DNA from: Gammaproteobacteria bacterium
GTDB taxonomy: Bacteria > Pseudomonadota > Gammaproteobacteria > RBG-16-57-12
Assembly: GCA_021647245.1 (NCBI GenBank)
Contig: JAKIVC010000004.1
Span: 1 to 64,000 of the forward strand
Length of the DNA: 64,000 nt
Direction of reading: 5' to 3'
Part shown: in pieces, positions 7,350-16,366 of the stretch
How the letters are laid out: each line of letters opens with the position of its first letter
How positions within the stretch are numbered: position 1 is the stretch's first letter
Program-made: the position numbers and the translations under genes
Notes under the pieces: model-generated
What the model was told of the DNA's origin: nothing
The model's database searches: none
What the model saw: only the letters and a program-made list of their open reading frames with translations

Positions 7350-9155
7350 TTAATGCCCTTGATAGAGCTGTTCAATCTGCTCAGTAAATTTCGTTATCAC
7401 TTTTTCTCGCTTTATCTTAAGTGTGGGTGTGAGTAGATCATTTTCGATACTCCACGGCTCCAGGCTTATATGTATCCGCCGAATTTGTGCGTAACCCGGG
7501 AAGTTAGATAATCTCTGGTTGAGGCGGGCTAAACAGTGGCGGTGTAACTGCTTATCCATCAGCACCTCTGGGGCTTTGGGGTCAAGACCCAGCTGCCCCG
7601 CGAGGTATTGCCAGGCATCATGTTCTAATACCAATAGCGCGCTGAGGTAGGGCTTTCCTTCGCCAATCACAACCGTTTGAGAGAAGAGTGGTTCAAGCGT
7701 TATTGCACCTTCCATATTGCCCGGTGGCACCTTTTCACCATTTGCCAATACCAGAATCTCTTTAATACGCCCGGTAAGGTAGAGGTGGCCATTATCATCA
7801 ATAGTGGCTTTGTCGCCGGTGCGTAACCAGCCATCTTCGGTAAAGGTCTCTTTATTGGCTTGCTCATCTCTCCAGTAGCCCGCCATAACGCTGGGGCTGC
7901 GGGTTTGCAGCTCATCATTTTCACCGATGCGCACCTCCACGCCCGCAAGGGCCAGGCCAATGCTGTCGGGAATGTTGTCGTCAGGCCGGTTAACCGAAAT
8001 GACCGGACTTGACTCTGTTAAACCATAACCTTGGTAGAGCGGTGTGCCTAGGCTGATAAAAAGCTGCGCAACATCCCTGTTTAAAGGTGCGCCACCACAA
8101 ATGGCATAACGAAGTCGACCGCCCAGCTTGGCAAGAATCTTACTGGCTACCAGCGACTGCAATAGTGGCCAAAGCAGTAGTTTGGGTGACCACTTTTTTC
8201 GCCCCTGGCGATGCTCAAAATAGTCCCAGCCAACCTGTTTAGTGAGTTTGAAGAGAGTGCGCATCAAACGGCTTTTCTTCTCAACGCCACTGTTTATTTT
8301 TTGGTAAACGCGCTCATAAATGCGCGGCACAGATATGATGACCGTTGGCTTAATCATCAAAAAATCATCTGCTAGTTGCTGATTAGAACGGGAATAGACC
8401 ACTTCAGCACCGGCCATCATCGGCATTAGATAGCCATCTGTGCGCTCAAGCATATGTGAAAGTGGCAAAAAGGAGAGAAACCGGTCGCTGGAGCTAATAT
8501 CACCGCACGAGAGTGCAGCCCATGCATTGTGAATAATATTTTGATGGCTGAGCATCACCCCTTTAGGCCGCCCCGTGGTACCGGAAGTGTAGACAATGGT
8601 GGCCAGTGTATCGGCGGCGACAGGTGTGGTAATCAGCTCGCCGCTACGGCCAAACAACCAACTGACCAGTGACTTCAGGCGCGTATCATCGGGGTTATCC
8701 TCCTCATTGATTCGTTGCACACTGATAATGCGTTGCAGCGAGGGGAGTGGTTGCTTGATGATCTGAAAGGGTGCCCAGTGGCGGCGGTCTTGTACCAGTA
8801 GCAGCTTCGCCTCTGTCTGCTCCAGTATGTAGGCAACATTGTCGGGGCGATCATCTGCAAAAATAGGTACGGTGATGAGTCCAAGCCCCAGTGCGGCCTG
8901 GTCAAATACGATCCAGTTACGGCAATTTTTCAACATAATGGCCACCCGGTCGCCCGGTTGCAACCCTTCTGATTGAAGCGCCTCCTGCCAGTGACCCACC
9001 TCAATGGCCATCTGCTGCCAGCTGCTTTTTTGCCACGATTGGCTCGCTACATCGTATTGCTGATAGGCTATTTTTTCCGGATTCATCTCCACCCGCAGAC
9101 GAAAAAGCTCTGAGATGGTGGGTGCGTGGTCGGGAGGGATAGTCACCGTTTCCAT
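7350..9155 (-). CDS. Long-chain acyl-CoA synthetase (AMP-forming, FAA1/FadD15 type)
   Basis: 601 aa from ATG 9155, preceded by GGAG; an ATT/ATG further upstream lacks support. It carries the adenylation motifs IVYTSGTTGRPKGVML (P-loop), YGLTES and GWLRTGDKATID, with the C-terminal lid containing LTGRIKE and LVLANGEKVPP. It activates fatty acids to acyl-CoA using ATP. The overall type matches long-chain synthetases of the FAA1 group rather than enterobacterial FadD. It is the first gene of the minus-strand set acyl-CoA synthetase, fadL, volA-like lipase, and presumably traps fatty acids imported by the adjacent FadL. Confidence 0.9.
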   Translation of the reverse strand: METVTIPPDHAPTISELFRLRVEMNPEKIAYQQYDVASQSWQKSSWQQMAIEVGHWQEALQSEGLQPGDRVAIMLKNCRNWIVFDQAALGLGLITVPIFADDRPDNVAYILEQTEAKLLLVQDRRHWAPFQIIKQPLPSLQRIISVQRINEEDNPDDTRLKSLVSWLFGRSGELITTPVAADTLATIVYTSGTTGRPKGVMLSHQNIIHNAWAALSCGDISSSDRFLSFLPLSHMLERTDGYLMPMMAGAEVVYSRSNQQLADDFLMIKPTVIISVPRIYERVYQKINSGVEKKSRLMRTLFKLTKQVGWDYFEHRQGRKKWSPKLLLWPLLQSLVASKILAKLGGRLRYAICGGAPLNRDVAQLFISLGTPLYQGYGLTESSPVISVNRPDDNIPDSIGLALAGVEVRIGENDELQTRSPSVMAGYWRDEQANKETFTEDGWLRTGDKATIDDNGHLYLTGRIKEILVLANGEKVPPGNMEGAITLEPLFSQTVVIGEGKPYLSALLVLEHDAWQYLAGQLGLDPKAPEVLMDKQLHRHCLARLNQRLSNFPGYAQIRRIHISLEPWSIENDLLTPTLKIKREKVITKFTEQIEQLYQGH

Positions 9156-9225
9156 AAGAAAACTCCAACAGTTAAGCGGGGGTGTTATCAATACACCGAG
9201 GGTTAATTTTCATTACCTGACAGGT

Positions 9226-9864
9226 TTAACCATGTTGCTGAACACGAGCCACATAGCTCATGATGAACTCCATAATCTCCAGGCGATTGTAAGCTTGTTG
9301 CAGTGAATCCCCCCACACGGTCAAGCCATGCTGGCGAATCATCAACGCAGAAATATCAGGTGATTGTTGCATAAAACTCTGCTCGATTTCAGTAGCAATC
9401 CGGGTAACCTCTAACCGGTTATCAAACAGCGGCAATCTTACCTCAGGTGATTGCAACCAGACCCCCATGCCTTTAATCATCTCCAGTGGGGGTAGTTGCA
9501 GTGATGGCTCATGACACCCCTGTGTTGCAATGCAAGCATCTACGGTATGTACATGCAGGCAGCAGCACGCCTCTGGAAACAGCCGGTAAATTACCTGGTG
9601 AATAGCCACTTCGGCGGAAGGCTTGTCGTCGCTCGATGTAGATTCGATCACTTGGCCATTGGTCATCGCAAGCCGCAAAAAATCATCTTCCGCCAGCGCA
9701 CCTTTGGGTTTTCCACTTGCCGTTATCCAAAAACTATCGGCTTGCTTATTGTCACGGGCGCTCAAGTTGCCCGCTGTGCCCGCCATCCAGCCACGGCTGT
9801 GAAATATTTTACCCATTTTCGCCAACGCATCACGCGTTTCAAATTGATCAAATAGGGTCGCCAT
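9226..9864 (-). CDS. mtnB: Methylthioribulose-1-phosphate dehydratase MtnB
   Basis: 212 aa from ATG 9864; a GTG at 9918 would overlap rhlB by 47 bp and is less likely. It is a class II aldolase fold protein with TAGNLSAR near the N-terminus, zinc ligands in LHVHT and a third histidine in IRQHGLTVWG, and MtnB-type motifs such as GKPKG and PPLEMIKG. It dehydrates 5-methylthioribulose-1-phosphate in the methionine salvage pathway. It directly follows rhlB (7 bp) on the same strand. The usual partners mtnA, mtnC and mtnD are not in this window, so the pathway must be completed elsewhere. Confidence 0.85.
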   Translation of the reverse strand: MATLFDQFETRDALAKMGKIFHSRGWMAGTAGNLSARDNKQADSFWITASGKPKGALAEDDFLRLAMTNGQVIESTSSDDKPSAEVAIHQVIYRLFPEACCCLHVHTVDACIATQGCHEPSLQLPPLEMIKGMGVWLQSPEVRLPLFDNRLEVTRIATEIEQSFMQQSPDISALMIRQHGLTVWGDSLQQAYNRLEIMEFIMSYVARVQQHG

Positions 9865-9871
9865 GCGCCGG

Positions 9872-11140
9872 TTATGACCTTGAGCTGTTTCTGTGGCGAG
9901 AGTGTTCTGGCTTACCACCCACCGGTTTACGTGGCGGCCTGCGCTCTATTTTTATCGCCGGTTTTGGTGTGATCAAAAGTTCTGAATCGATCGCAGTGTA
10001 GGGGATCTTGTGGCCAATAAAGGCTTCAATGTCTGGCTGATAAAAAGAGTAATTTTCGCACGCCATACTGATGGCAACACCCGAAGCACCCGCACGGGCG
10101 GTTCGGCCAATACGGTGTACATAGTCTTCGCAATCTTGTGGCAGATCAAAATTTATAACATGGGTTATATTGGGAATGTGCAGCCCCCGTGCAGCCACAT
10201 CCGTTGCCACTAGAAAAGGCAACTCTCCAGTGGTGAATTGCGCGAGTAGCTGTTGGCGTTTTTTCTGTGGAACATCCCCCGAAAGGATCGCCGCCTTATA
10301 CCCATTGCCCAGCAAATAGGCATAAATTTTCTCTGTGACACGCTTGGTATTGCTGAAAATAATGCACTGCGTAGGTTGGTAGCGTTTTAAAACCCCTAGC
10401 AACAGAGGTATTTTTTCATCATTGGCAGGGAAAAATATCATCTCCTCGACCTGCTTTGCGGTTACCTGCTCTGCCTCGATGGCAACATGCTGTGGGTTAT
10501 TCATATGCTCGTAAGCAAGCTCAGTAACACGCAGTGGCATCGTCGCTGAAAAGAGCATGCTGAGTCGCTTTTCGGGTCGTGGGCAGCGGCGCAATAGAAA
10601 GCGTATATCTTTAATAAAGCCGAGATCAAACATTCGGTCAGCCTCATCCAACACTACCGCCTGTATCATGCGCAGATCAAATACATGCTGTTTGAAGTAA
10701 TCAATGGTGCGCCCGGGTGTACCAATGAGAATATCGACTCCACTCTGTACCTGTTCCCGCTGGCTCTGATAGCCAGTGCCGCCGTAAATGGCGTGACAAG
10801 TTATGTCGGCATGTCTGGCTAACGCAACAGCATCTTTATGAATCTGGATGACCAGCTCACGGGTGGGTGCAAGAATCAAAACCCCGGGTTGATTCTTGCG
10901 GCGCTCGCCACACACCGGCGCTGTTAACAGTCGGTTCATCACCGACAGCAGAAAGGCTGCCGTTTTCCCGGTGCCTGTTTGCGCCTGCCCCATTACATCT
11001 TGGCCAGCCAAGGTGAGCGGCAAGGTGGTCGCCTGGATTGGTGTACAATAATCAAAGCCCTCTTCTGCGGCTGCTTGCATTAACGGCACAGCTAAAGGCA
11101 ATGAATTCAACGGGGTATCGCTTAAGTGATTCTCGCTCAT
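9872..11140 (-). CDS. rhlB: DEAD-box ATP-dependent RNA helicase RhlB
   Basis: 422 aa with all DEAD-box motifs: Q-motif region TPIQATTLPL, Walker A AQTGTGKT, PTREL, DEAD in LDEADRMFDLGF, SAT, and HRIGRTARAG. The basic C-terminal tail (ERRPPRKPVGGKPEHSRHR) resembles RhlB tails that bind RNA or RNase E. RhlB is the helicase of the RNA degradosome. It is divergent from trxA, which is followed by rho, reproducing the rhlB-trxA-rho order of E. coli and supporting this name over other DEAD-box paralogues. Confidence 0.92.
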   Translation of the reverse strand: MSENHLSDTPLNSLPLAVPLMQAAAEEGFDYCTPIQATTLPLTLAGQDVMGQAQTGTGKTAAFLLSVMNRLLTAPVCGERRKNQPGVLILAPTRELVIQIHKDAVALARHADITCHAIYGGTGYQSQREQVQSGVDILIGTPGRTIDYFKQHVFDLRMIQAVVLDEADRMFDLGFIKDIRFLLRRCPRPEKRLSMLFSATMPLRVTELAYEHMNNPQHVAIEAEQVTAKQVEEMIFFPANDEKIPLLLGVLKRYQPTQCIIFSNTKRVTEKIYAYLLGNGYKAAILSGDVPQKKRQQLLAQFTTGELPFLVATDVAARGLHIPNITHVINFDLPQDCEDYVHRIGRTARAGASGVAISMACENYSFYQPDIEAFIGHKIPYTAIDSELLITPKPAIKIERRPPRKPVGGKPEHSRHRNSSRS

Positions 11141-11272
11141 CAGATAAGAATAACAGAGTTCGATGAAATTGGGCTTGAAATAATGGCGATAATGGGCTTA
11201 GATGTTTACCTAAGTGGCGCGATTTAAAATGCGCCATACAAGACCAAATTAAAAATAACGGGAGATCGCTAA

Positions 11273-11599
11273 GTGAGTGAACATATCGTTCATGTGACTG
11301 ATGATAATTTTGACGCTGAAGTAATTAACAGTGAAGGCCCTGTGCTGGTTGACTACTGGGCTGAGTGGTGCGGTCCCTGCAAAATGATTGCGCCGATTCT
11401 CGATGAAATTGCAGGCAGTTACACGGGTAAAATCAAAATTACCAAACTCAATATTGATGACAACCCAAATACTCCACCTAAATATGGTATCCGTGGCATT
11501 CCCACCTTAATGATATTCAAAGGTGGCAATGTTGAGGCAACAAAGGTTGGCGCACTTTCCAAGTCACAACTGACCGCCTTTATCGACAGCAATATTTGA
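11273..11599 (+). CDS. trxA: Thioredoxin 1
   Basis: 108 aa with the canonical active site WCGPC (Cys33, Cys36) and the cis-proline loop GIPTLMIF. It is a general dithiol-disulfide oxidoreductase of the cytoplasm. The start codon is GTG at 11273, placed so that [13 protein letters not shown] matches the usual Trx1 N-terminus; GGGAGA lies about 8 bp before it. A strong terminator follows at 11614-11655, separating it from rho. Confidence 0.95.
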   Translation: MSEHIVHVTDDNFDAEVINSEGPVLVDYWAEWCGPCKMIAPILDEIAGSYTGKIKITKLNIDDNPNTPPKYGIRGIPTLMIFKGGNVEATKVGALSKSQLTAFIDSNI

Positions 11600-11613
11600 A
11601 TGTAACTCTATTA

Positions 11614-11655
11614 CCTGCGCGTCCTGTATTAGTTTTTCTGGACGTGCGGGTTTTA
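11614..11655 (+). terminator. Intrinsic terminator after trxA
   Basis: An 11-bp stem, with two G-T wobbles, pairs 11614-11624 with 11640-11650 and is followed directly by TTTT. It sits 15 bp after the trxA stop codon and ahead of the rho leader, a textbook place for a Rho-independent terminator. Confidence 0.8.
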
Positions 11656-11759
11656 TCGTGCTAGCTTAACCAAAGTTTATCAATCTAGAAAGTTACCTCC
11701 CGCTTCTCCCATTTGGTCATGCCGACCATCCCACATACAAGCATACTCCGCAGACATAT

Positions 11760-13019
11760 ATGAATCTAACTGAACTCAAAAACACACCGGTCACAGAGCT
11801 GGTTAAACTGGCCCAATCCATGGGTATCGATGGCACAGGACGTGCTCGAAAACAGGAGCTGGTCTTTTCAATCCTCAAAGCTCACGCTAAAAGCGGTGAA
11901 GATATCCACGGCGATGGGGCGCTAGAAATTTTACAGGATGGTTTTGGCTTCCTGCGTTCTGCCAATGGTTCTTACTTAGCAGGCCCGGATGATATATACG
12001 TTTCACCCAGTCAGATTCGGCGCTTCAATTTGCGTACAGGGGATACGGTTTCGGGCAAGATTCGCCCACCGAAAGATGGGGAGCGTTACTTCGCACTACT
12101 CAAGGTCAACCAAATCAACTTTGAGTCGCCCGATGTCGCTAAAAATAAAGTAGTCTTTGAGAACTTGACTCCACTGCATGCAGAAGAGCGCCTCAAGTTG
12201 GAAGCGGGTAACGGCAGCACAGAAGACATTACTGCCCGGGTAATTGACCTTGCATCACCGATCGGCAAAGGACAGCGTGGACTCATTGTCTCACCACCTA
12301 AGTCGGGTAAAACCATGATGTTGCAAAACATCGCCCAATCCATTGCCCACAACCACCCAGAGTGTTACCTGATCGTCCTACTGATCGATGAGCGCCCTGA
12401 GGAGGTGACCGAGATGGAACGCTCTGTTCGTGGAGAGGTTATCTCATCCACTTTTGATGAGCCTGCCACACGTCATGTGCAAGTCGCTGAAATGGTCATC
12501 GAAAAAGCCAAGCGCTTGGTTGAACATAAAAAAGATGTTGTGATTCTTCTCGACTCAATTACGCGTCTGGCTCGCGCTTATAATACCGTGATCCCTTCAT
12601 CAGGCAAGGTGCTCACCGGGGGTGTCGATGCCAATGCCCTGCACCGTCCCAAGCGCTTCTTTGGTGCTGCACGTAATATTGAAGAGGGTGGCTCACTCAC
12701 CATCATCGCTACCGCACTGGTTGAGACCGGCTCCCGCATGGATGATGTGATCTACGAAGAGTTTAAAGGCACCGGTAACATGGAAGTGCACTTGAGCCGC
12801 AACATTGCTGAAAAACGCATCTATCCAGCGATTAATATTAATCGCTCAGGCACGCGCCGTGAAGAGAAGCTTACCGATCCTGAAGAGTTACAGAAGATGT
12901 GGATACTGCGTAAATTGCTCCACTCGATGGATGAAATTGTAGCCATGGAATTTCTTATCGACAAGATGAAAGAGACCAAAAACAACGATGCTTTTTTCGA
13001 CTCCATGAAGCGCCCATAA
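11760..13019 (+). CDS. rho: Transcription termination factor Rho
   Basis: 419 aa, the same length as E. coli Rho. It begins [19 protein letters not shown] (N-terminal Rho domain), followed by the RNA-binding cold-shock-like domain with GFGFLRS and [13 protein letters not shown]. The RecA-type ATPase core has P-loop [10 protein letters not shown] (about residue 180) and [16 protein letters not shown]. The hexamer loads on C-rich RNA and releases stalled transcription complexes. The upstream gap of 104 bp after the trxA terminator is expected to hold a rho leader under autogenous control, but I could not define specific sites there. Confidence 0.97.
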   Translation: MNLTELKNTPVTELVKLAQSMGIDGTGRARKQELVFSILKAHAKSGEDIHGDGALEILQDGFGFLRSANGSYLAGPDDIYVSPSQIRRFNLRTGDTVSGKIRPPKDGERYFALLKVNQINFESPDVAKNKVVFENLTPLHAEERLKLEAGNGSTEDITARVIDLASPIGKGQRGLIVSPPKSGKTMMLQNIAQSIAHNHPECYLIVLLIDERPEEVTEMERSVRGEVISSTFDEPATRHVQVAEMVIEKAKRLVEHKKDVVILLDSITRLARAYNTVIPSSGKVLTGGVDANALHRPKRFFGAARNIEEGGSLTIIATALVETGSRMDDVIYEEFKGTGNMEVHLSRNIAEKRIYPAININRSGTRREEKLTDPEELQKMWILRKLLHSMDEIVAMEFLIDKMKETKNNDAFFDSMKRP

Positions 13020-13062
13020 CGGCCACTCTTTTAAGCTTGCAACGCCTGGCCCGGTGAGATGA

Positions 13063-13092
13063 AGTGGTAAAAGCCTTCAGCTTTTAATCACT
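13063..13092. terminator. Hairpin between convergent rho and cytochrome genes
   Basis: A stem of about 12 bp with one bulged A pairs 13063-13074 with 13080-13092 around a 5-base loop; its inner part is TAAAAGC/GCTTTTA. It lies between the 3' ends of rho and the convergent cytochrome gene and could serve both strands. T-tracts are weak. Confidence 0.45.
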
Positions 13093-13095
13093 AGT

Positions 13096-13740
13096 TTACT
13101 GGGCAGTGTTGTGGCACTTTTCACACACAAACAGAGAAAAAGCGACTCTGTCGTGACAGCGTCCGCAATACTCACCTCTTAGTATCTTCCCCATTGTAAT
13201 AGGGTTACCATTTTTAACCGGTTCAAAAATTTTGCTATGACAGTTATCACACGATAGCCACTTGGTGTGCGTCAGGTGAGGAAATGTCACAAAGGGCATA
13301 CCTGCCGTTTGCTCCATCAACACATCCAGGTCCAGCAGCTCCATCACTTCACTGCCATCAACATTTGCTCGCGGGGCAATCAGCCCGGCTTCCAGAGTCT
13401 TTACCCAGTCGATCTCGTGGCGGCGGTTGGTTGGAAAGTTGGACAGCGCCTCGGTTGGGTTTTGTAATATTCCAATGGCGTCATTCTCTGCCGCGTAGAT
13501 GCCACTATCTACCAGTGCTTTTATCTTTTCGGGGGTAACAATCCGCAGCGATTTGTTGAGCTGATTGATGCTGCTCGGTTTATCGAGTGCTTTTTTTTCG
13601 GGCGCAGCATCGACAGTCACCTCAATCACAGTGCCCGCTGTTGAATTGGCCAACACGAGCCCCCCACTGCTGGTATAACCCAACAGACAGAGCAGGGCGC
13701 TCATTGTCATAGCCCGAGTTAAAACGTTGCTTCTAATCAT
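13096..13740 (-). CDS. Exported triheme c7-type cytochrome
   Basis: 214 aa with an N-terminal signal peptide. Three c-type heme motifs cluster in the last 50 residues: CDNCH (164-168), CGRCH (192-196) and CEKCH (206-210). Two histidines (FPHLTHTKWLSC) lie just before the first and could be distal ligands. This is the layout of the c7/c3 triheme domain family. Residues 40-150 match nothing I recognise. The protein would act in periplasmic electron transfer. It is transcribed alone, convergent with rho and divergent from the kinase at 13867. Its redox partner cannot be named from this context. Confidence 0.8.
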   Translation of the reverse strand: MIRSNVLTRAMTMSALLCLLGYTSSGGLVLANSTAGTVIEVTVDAAPEKKALDKPSSINQLNKSLRIVTPEKIKALVDSGIYAAENDAIGILQNPTEALSNFPTNRRHEIDWVKTLEAGLIAPRANVDGSEVMELLDLDVLMEQTAGMPFVTFPHLTHTKWLSCDNCHSKIFEPVKNGNPITMGKILRGEYCGRCHDRVAFSLFVCEKCHNTAQ

Positions 13741-13866
13741 ACCGCCTCCCTATTTCTGTCAATTATCGGCAATGCCCCTTGATTATCAAGTATTTGCACT
13801 ATTATCCCAACGAATGGCCGCTTCTGGGTGATATAATCGCGGTAAAATACAGATGATAGTGAAGCT

Positions 13867-14763
13867 ATGGCCCATATTCTAGGGGTAGGTATTGCCACCC
13901 TCGATATTATTAACTATGTTGACGGATATCCAGCAGAAGATAGCGAAGTTAGAGCGAGCGCGCAAAAAATATCCCGAGGCGGCAATGTTAGCAATAGTCT
14001 TGCGATACTCCGCCAGCTAGGGGCGCAGTGTGACTGGTGCGGCGTCTTGGCTGATGACTCCGGCAGCCAGATTATTCGCCAAGCGCTGGCGCGTGATGAC
14101 ATAGCGCTCTGCCACTGTCAGGTAGAGAGGGGTGGCACCACACCAACCTCATACATTATACTGAATAGGCTAAATGGCAGCCGCACTATTGTTCACTACC
14201 GTGACTTACCAGAACTCAGCTTTAACCACTTCGTTCGATGCGATTTAAGCCGCTACCAGTGGGTACACTTTGAAGGGCGCGCAATTGATCAAACCAATCA
14301 GATGCTTCGACATCTAAAACAGCAGCAACCGCAACTCCCCTGTTCACTGGAGATAGAAAAGCCGAGAGAGGGTATCGAAGCACTCTTTCCTTACGCTGAC
14401 CTACTGCTCTTTTCACGTCATTATGCTGAAGAGAGTGGCCACAAAAGTGCTGAGTCTTTATTGAAAGCAGTGCAGCCGCTGGCACCTTGCGCGCAGCTGG
14501 TTTGTGCTTGGGGTGATGATGGCGCTTATGCCGTTGAGCCAAAGGGAGAGGTGCTTCATGCCCCCGCCTTTGTGCAGAGCCGCATTGTCGATAGCCTGGG
14601 GGCGGGCGATACCTTTAATGCCGGCATGATTCACAACGGCTTGGCAGGCCATTCGCTCGCCGTGGCTCTGCACCACAGCAACCGCTTAGCCGGGCTAAAA
14701 TGCAGTCAACAGGGTTACGCTGGTCTGGCAGCGCGGTACCAAAAATTGGATGGGCAACCTTAG
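13867..14763 (+). CDS. PfkB-family carbohydrate kinase, ketohexokinase-like
   Basis: 298 aa ribokinase-fold kinase. The N-terminus MAHILGVGIATLDIINYVDGYP and the substrate segment RGGNVSNSLAILRQLG are those of the PfkB family. The C-terminal signature DSLGAGDTFNAGMI holds the catalytic Asp and anion hole. The overall pattern (GGNVSNS, HFEGR, LEIEKPREG) is closer to ketohexokinase-like proteins than to bacterial ribokinase or fructokinase. Its substrate is not evident. The stop codon TAG is directly followed by the thiO start, so the two genes are almost certainly co-transcribed. Confidence 0.8.
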   Translation: MAHILGVGIATLDIINYVDGYPAEDSEVRASAQKISRGGNVSNSLAILRQLGAQCDWCGVLADDSGSQIIRQALARDDIALCHCQVERGGTTPTSYIILNRLNGSRTIVHYRDLPELSFNHFVRCDLSRYQWVHFEGRAIDQTNQMLRHLKQQQPQLPCSLEIEKPREGIEALFPYADLLLFSRHYAEESGHKSAESLLKAVQPLAPCAQLVCAWGDDGAYAVEPKGEVLHAPAFVQSRIVDSLGAGDTFNAGMIHNGLAGHSLAVALHHSNRLAGLKCSQQGYAGLAARYQKLDGQP

Positions 14764-15861
14764 ATGAATATGAACGCTTCAAATAATAAATTTGACTGCA
14801 TTGTCATTGGTGGTGGCCTTATTGGGTTACTAAGTGCTTACTTTATTGCCAGGCAAGGCCGCCGGGTTGCACTACTTGAGCAAGCATCACTGGGTCGTGA
14901 ATCCTCTTGGGCTGGTGGTGGCATACTTTCACCACTCTACCCTTGGCGTTACCCCGATGCGGTCACTGAGCTGGTTAACTGGAGCCGCCAACATTGGGGC
15001 GAGCTCATTACTCAATTACAACGCGAAAGTGACACAGACCCTCAATTAATCAACAGTGGCTTGTTGATTCTTGATCAAGAGGAGCAGATAGAGGCGGTCG
15101 AGTGGGCTAAGCGCTTTAATGTTGCACTGCAACCGGTCAGTGCAGAGCAACTTAAAGTACTGGAGCCAAACCTTGGCCCATCACCCAGTCAGTCACTGTG
15201 GATGCCCGATGTTGGGCAGGTTCGCAACCCTCGATTAATCAGTAGCCTCTACCAGGCGGCACTGAAAGTGGGTGTTACGGTACTCGAAAACCATCCAGTC
15301 AAGCAGTTTTTAATCGAGCAAGGCCAGGTAATGGGTGTCTCCAGCCAGCAAAACTTTTACGCTCCCCAAGTAGTTGTTGCAGCGGGCGCATGGTCTAGTG
15401 AGCTGCTTAAAACTATTGATTACCACCTTGAAGTAGCGCCGGTACGGGGGCAGATGATTCAATTTCAAACACCCCCAGGCCTTATTAAACGTATCACCCT
15501 CTATCGTGGAAGGTATATTATTCCACGCCGTGATGGGCGAGTGCTGGCGGGCAGTACCCTGGAGCATGCCGGTTTTGACAAAAGCACCAACCAACAGACG
15601 AAAGATGAGCTAGCAGCCGCTGCAATTGAGATCTCCCCCGCACTCGCCGAGCATGAGGTGGTTCACCATTGGGCCGGGCTACGCCCAGGAAGCCCGGAGG
15701 GGATTCCCACCATTGGCGAATTAAAAACCATTAAGGGCCTCTACATCAATAGTGGCCACTTTCGTAATGGTGTGGCCATTAGTCTTGCATCCTGCCGACT
15801 ATTATCTGATTTGATTACGGGGGTCCCCCCGATCATTAACCCGCGCTGTTACGCGCCCTAA
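14764..15861 (+). CDS. thiO: FAD-dependent glycine oxidase ThiO
   Basis: 365 aa of the DAO family. The N-terminal FAD-binding fold CIVIGGGLIGLLSAYFIARQ is followed by ARRxxSWAGGGILSP-like residues (RESSWAGGGILSP) and, near the end, HWAGLRPGSPEGIPTIG and GHFRNGV, all typical of ThiO. It oxidises glycine to the imine used for the thiazole moiety of thiamine in aerobes. Translation starts at ATG 14764, immediately after the stop of the upstream kinase. No other thiamine gene is adjacent, so the ThiO name rests on the sequence. Confidence 0.85.
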   Translation: MNMNASNNKFDCIVIGGGLIGLLSAYFIARQGRRVALLEQASLGRESSWAGGGILSPLYPWRYPDAVTELVNWSRQHWGELITQLQRESDTDPQLINSGLLILDQEEQIEAVEWAKRFNVALQPVSAEQLKVLEPNLGPSPSQSLWMPDVGQVRNPRLISSLYQAALKVGVTVLENHPVKQFLIEQGQVMGVSSQQNFYAPQVVVAAGAWSSELLKTIDYHLEVAPVRGQMIQFQTPPGLIKRITLYRGRYIIPRRDGRVLAGSTLEHAGFDKSTNQQTKDELAAAAIEISPALAEHEVVHHWAGLRPGSPEGIPTIGELKTIKGLYINSGHFRNGVAISLASCRLLSDLITGVPPIINPRCYAP

Positions 15862-15949
15862 TCGTTTTCGGACAGAGCTTGCCACAGCACAACACCCTGT
15901 CTATGATGGTTACTCTTGTTTTATTGTGTTTTTAAATAAGGTTATTGCC

Positions 15950-16366
15950 ATGGAAATGCTGAAATCTATTAATGAAATCTGCGAATTACTGGTGAAATAT
16001 AACATTGGCCCCACTCAGCAGCGTATTTGCATCGCACAGGTGCTCTGTAGCCAGCCGCGCCATCTATCAGCCGAACAGGTATTGGAAGAGGTGAACCGCA
16101 AGAGGATCCAGGTTTCCAAGGCAACTATCTACAACACACTTAACCTGTTTGTGAGTACGGGCTTGATACGCGAAGTGATCGTTGATCCCAGCAAGGTTTT
16201 CTACGACTCTACCACCACGCCCCATTTCCATTTTTATAATGAAGAGAGTGGTGAAATATCGGATATTAAGAGAGGTGATCTGGTACTAAAAGCTAGCCCA
16301 ATAATGCCCGAGGGCATGGAGTTGGCCGGTATCGATATCGTGGTTCGCATTCGTGACGCTACTTAA
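15950..16366 (+). CDS. Fur-family transcriptional regulator, Irr-like
   Basis: 138 aa from ATG 15950, chosen for TAAGG 8 bp upstream; an upstream GTG at 15926 is also in frame. The N-terminal winged helix includes GPTQQRICIAQVLCSQPRHLSAEQVLEEV and SKATIYNTLNLFVSTGLI. The dimerisation half has FYDSTTTPHFHFYNEESGEISDI, where the His-rich H-x-H stretch and acidic run replace the CxxC zinc-binding sites of Fur, Zur and PerR. This pattern is that of Irr-like regulators, which respond to heme or iron. It is transcribed alone. Its targets are unknown. Confidence 0.8.
   Translation: MEMLKSINEICELLVKYNIGPTQQRICIAQVLCSQPRHLSAEQVLEEVNRKRIQVSKATIYNTLNLFVSTGLIREVIVDPSKVFYDSTTTPHFHFYNEESGEISDIKRGDLVLKASPIMPEGMELAGIDIVVRIRDAT

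Noticed and set aside
12086-12352. Long antisense open frames, for example opposite rho, gatB, lipA and atpD
   Set aside because: They lie inside strongly conserved genes, have no ribosome-binding sites or recognisable domains, and follow from codon bias on the true strand.
13779-13791. FNR-like dyad CTTGATTATCAAG between the triheme cytochrome and the kinase
   Set aside because: The half-sites TTGAT and ATCAA are separated by one base instead of the four required for FNR/CRP-family binding.
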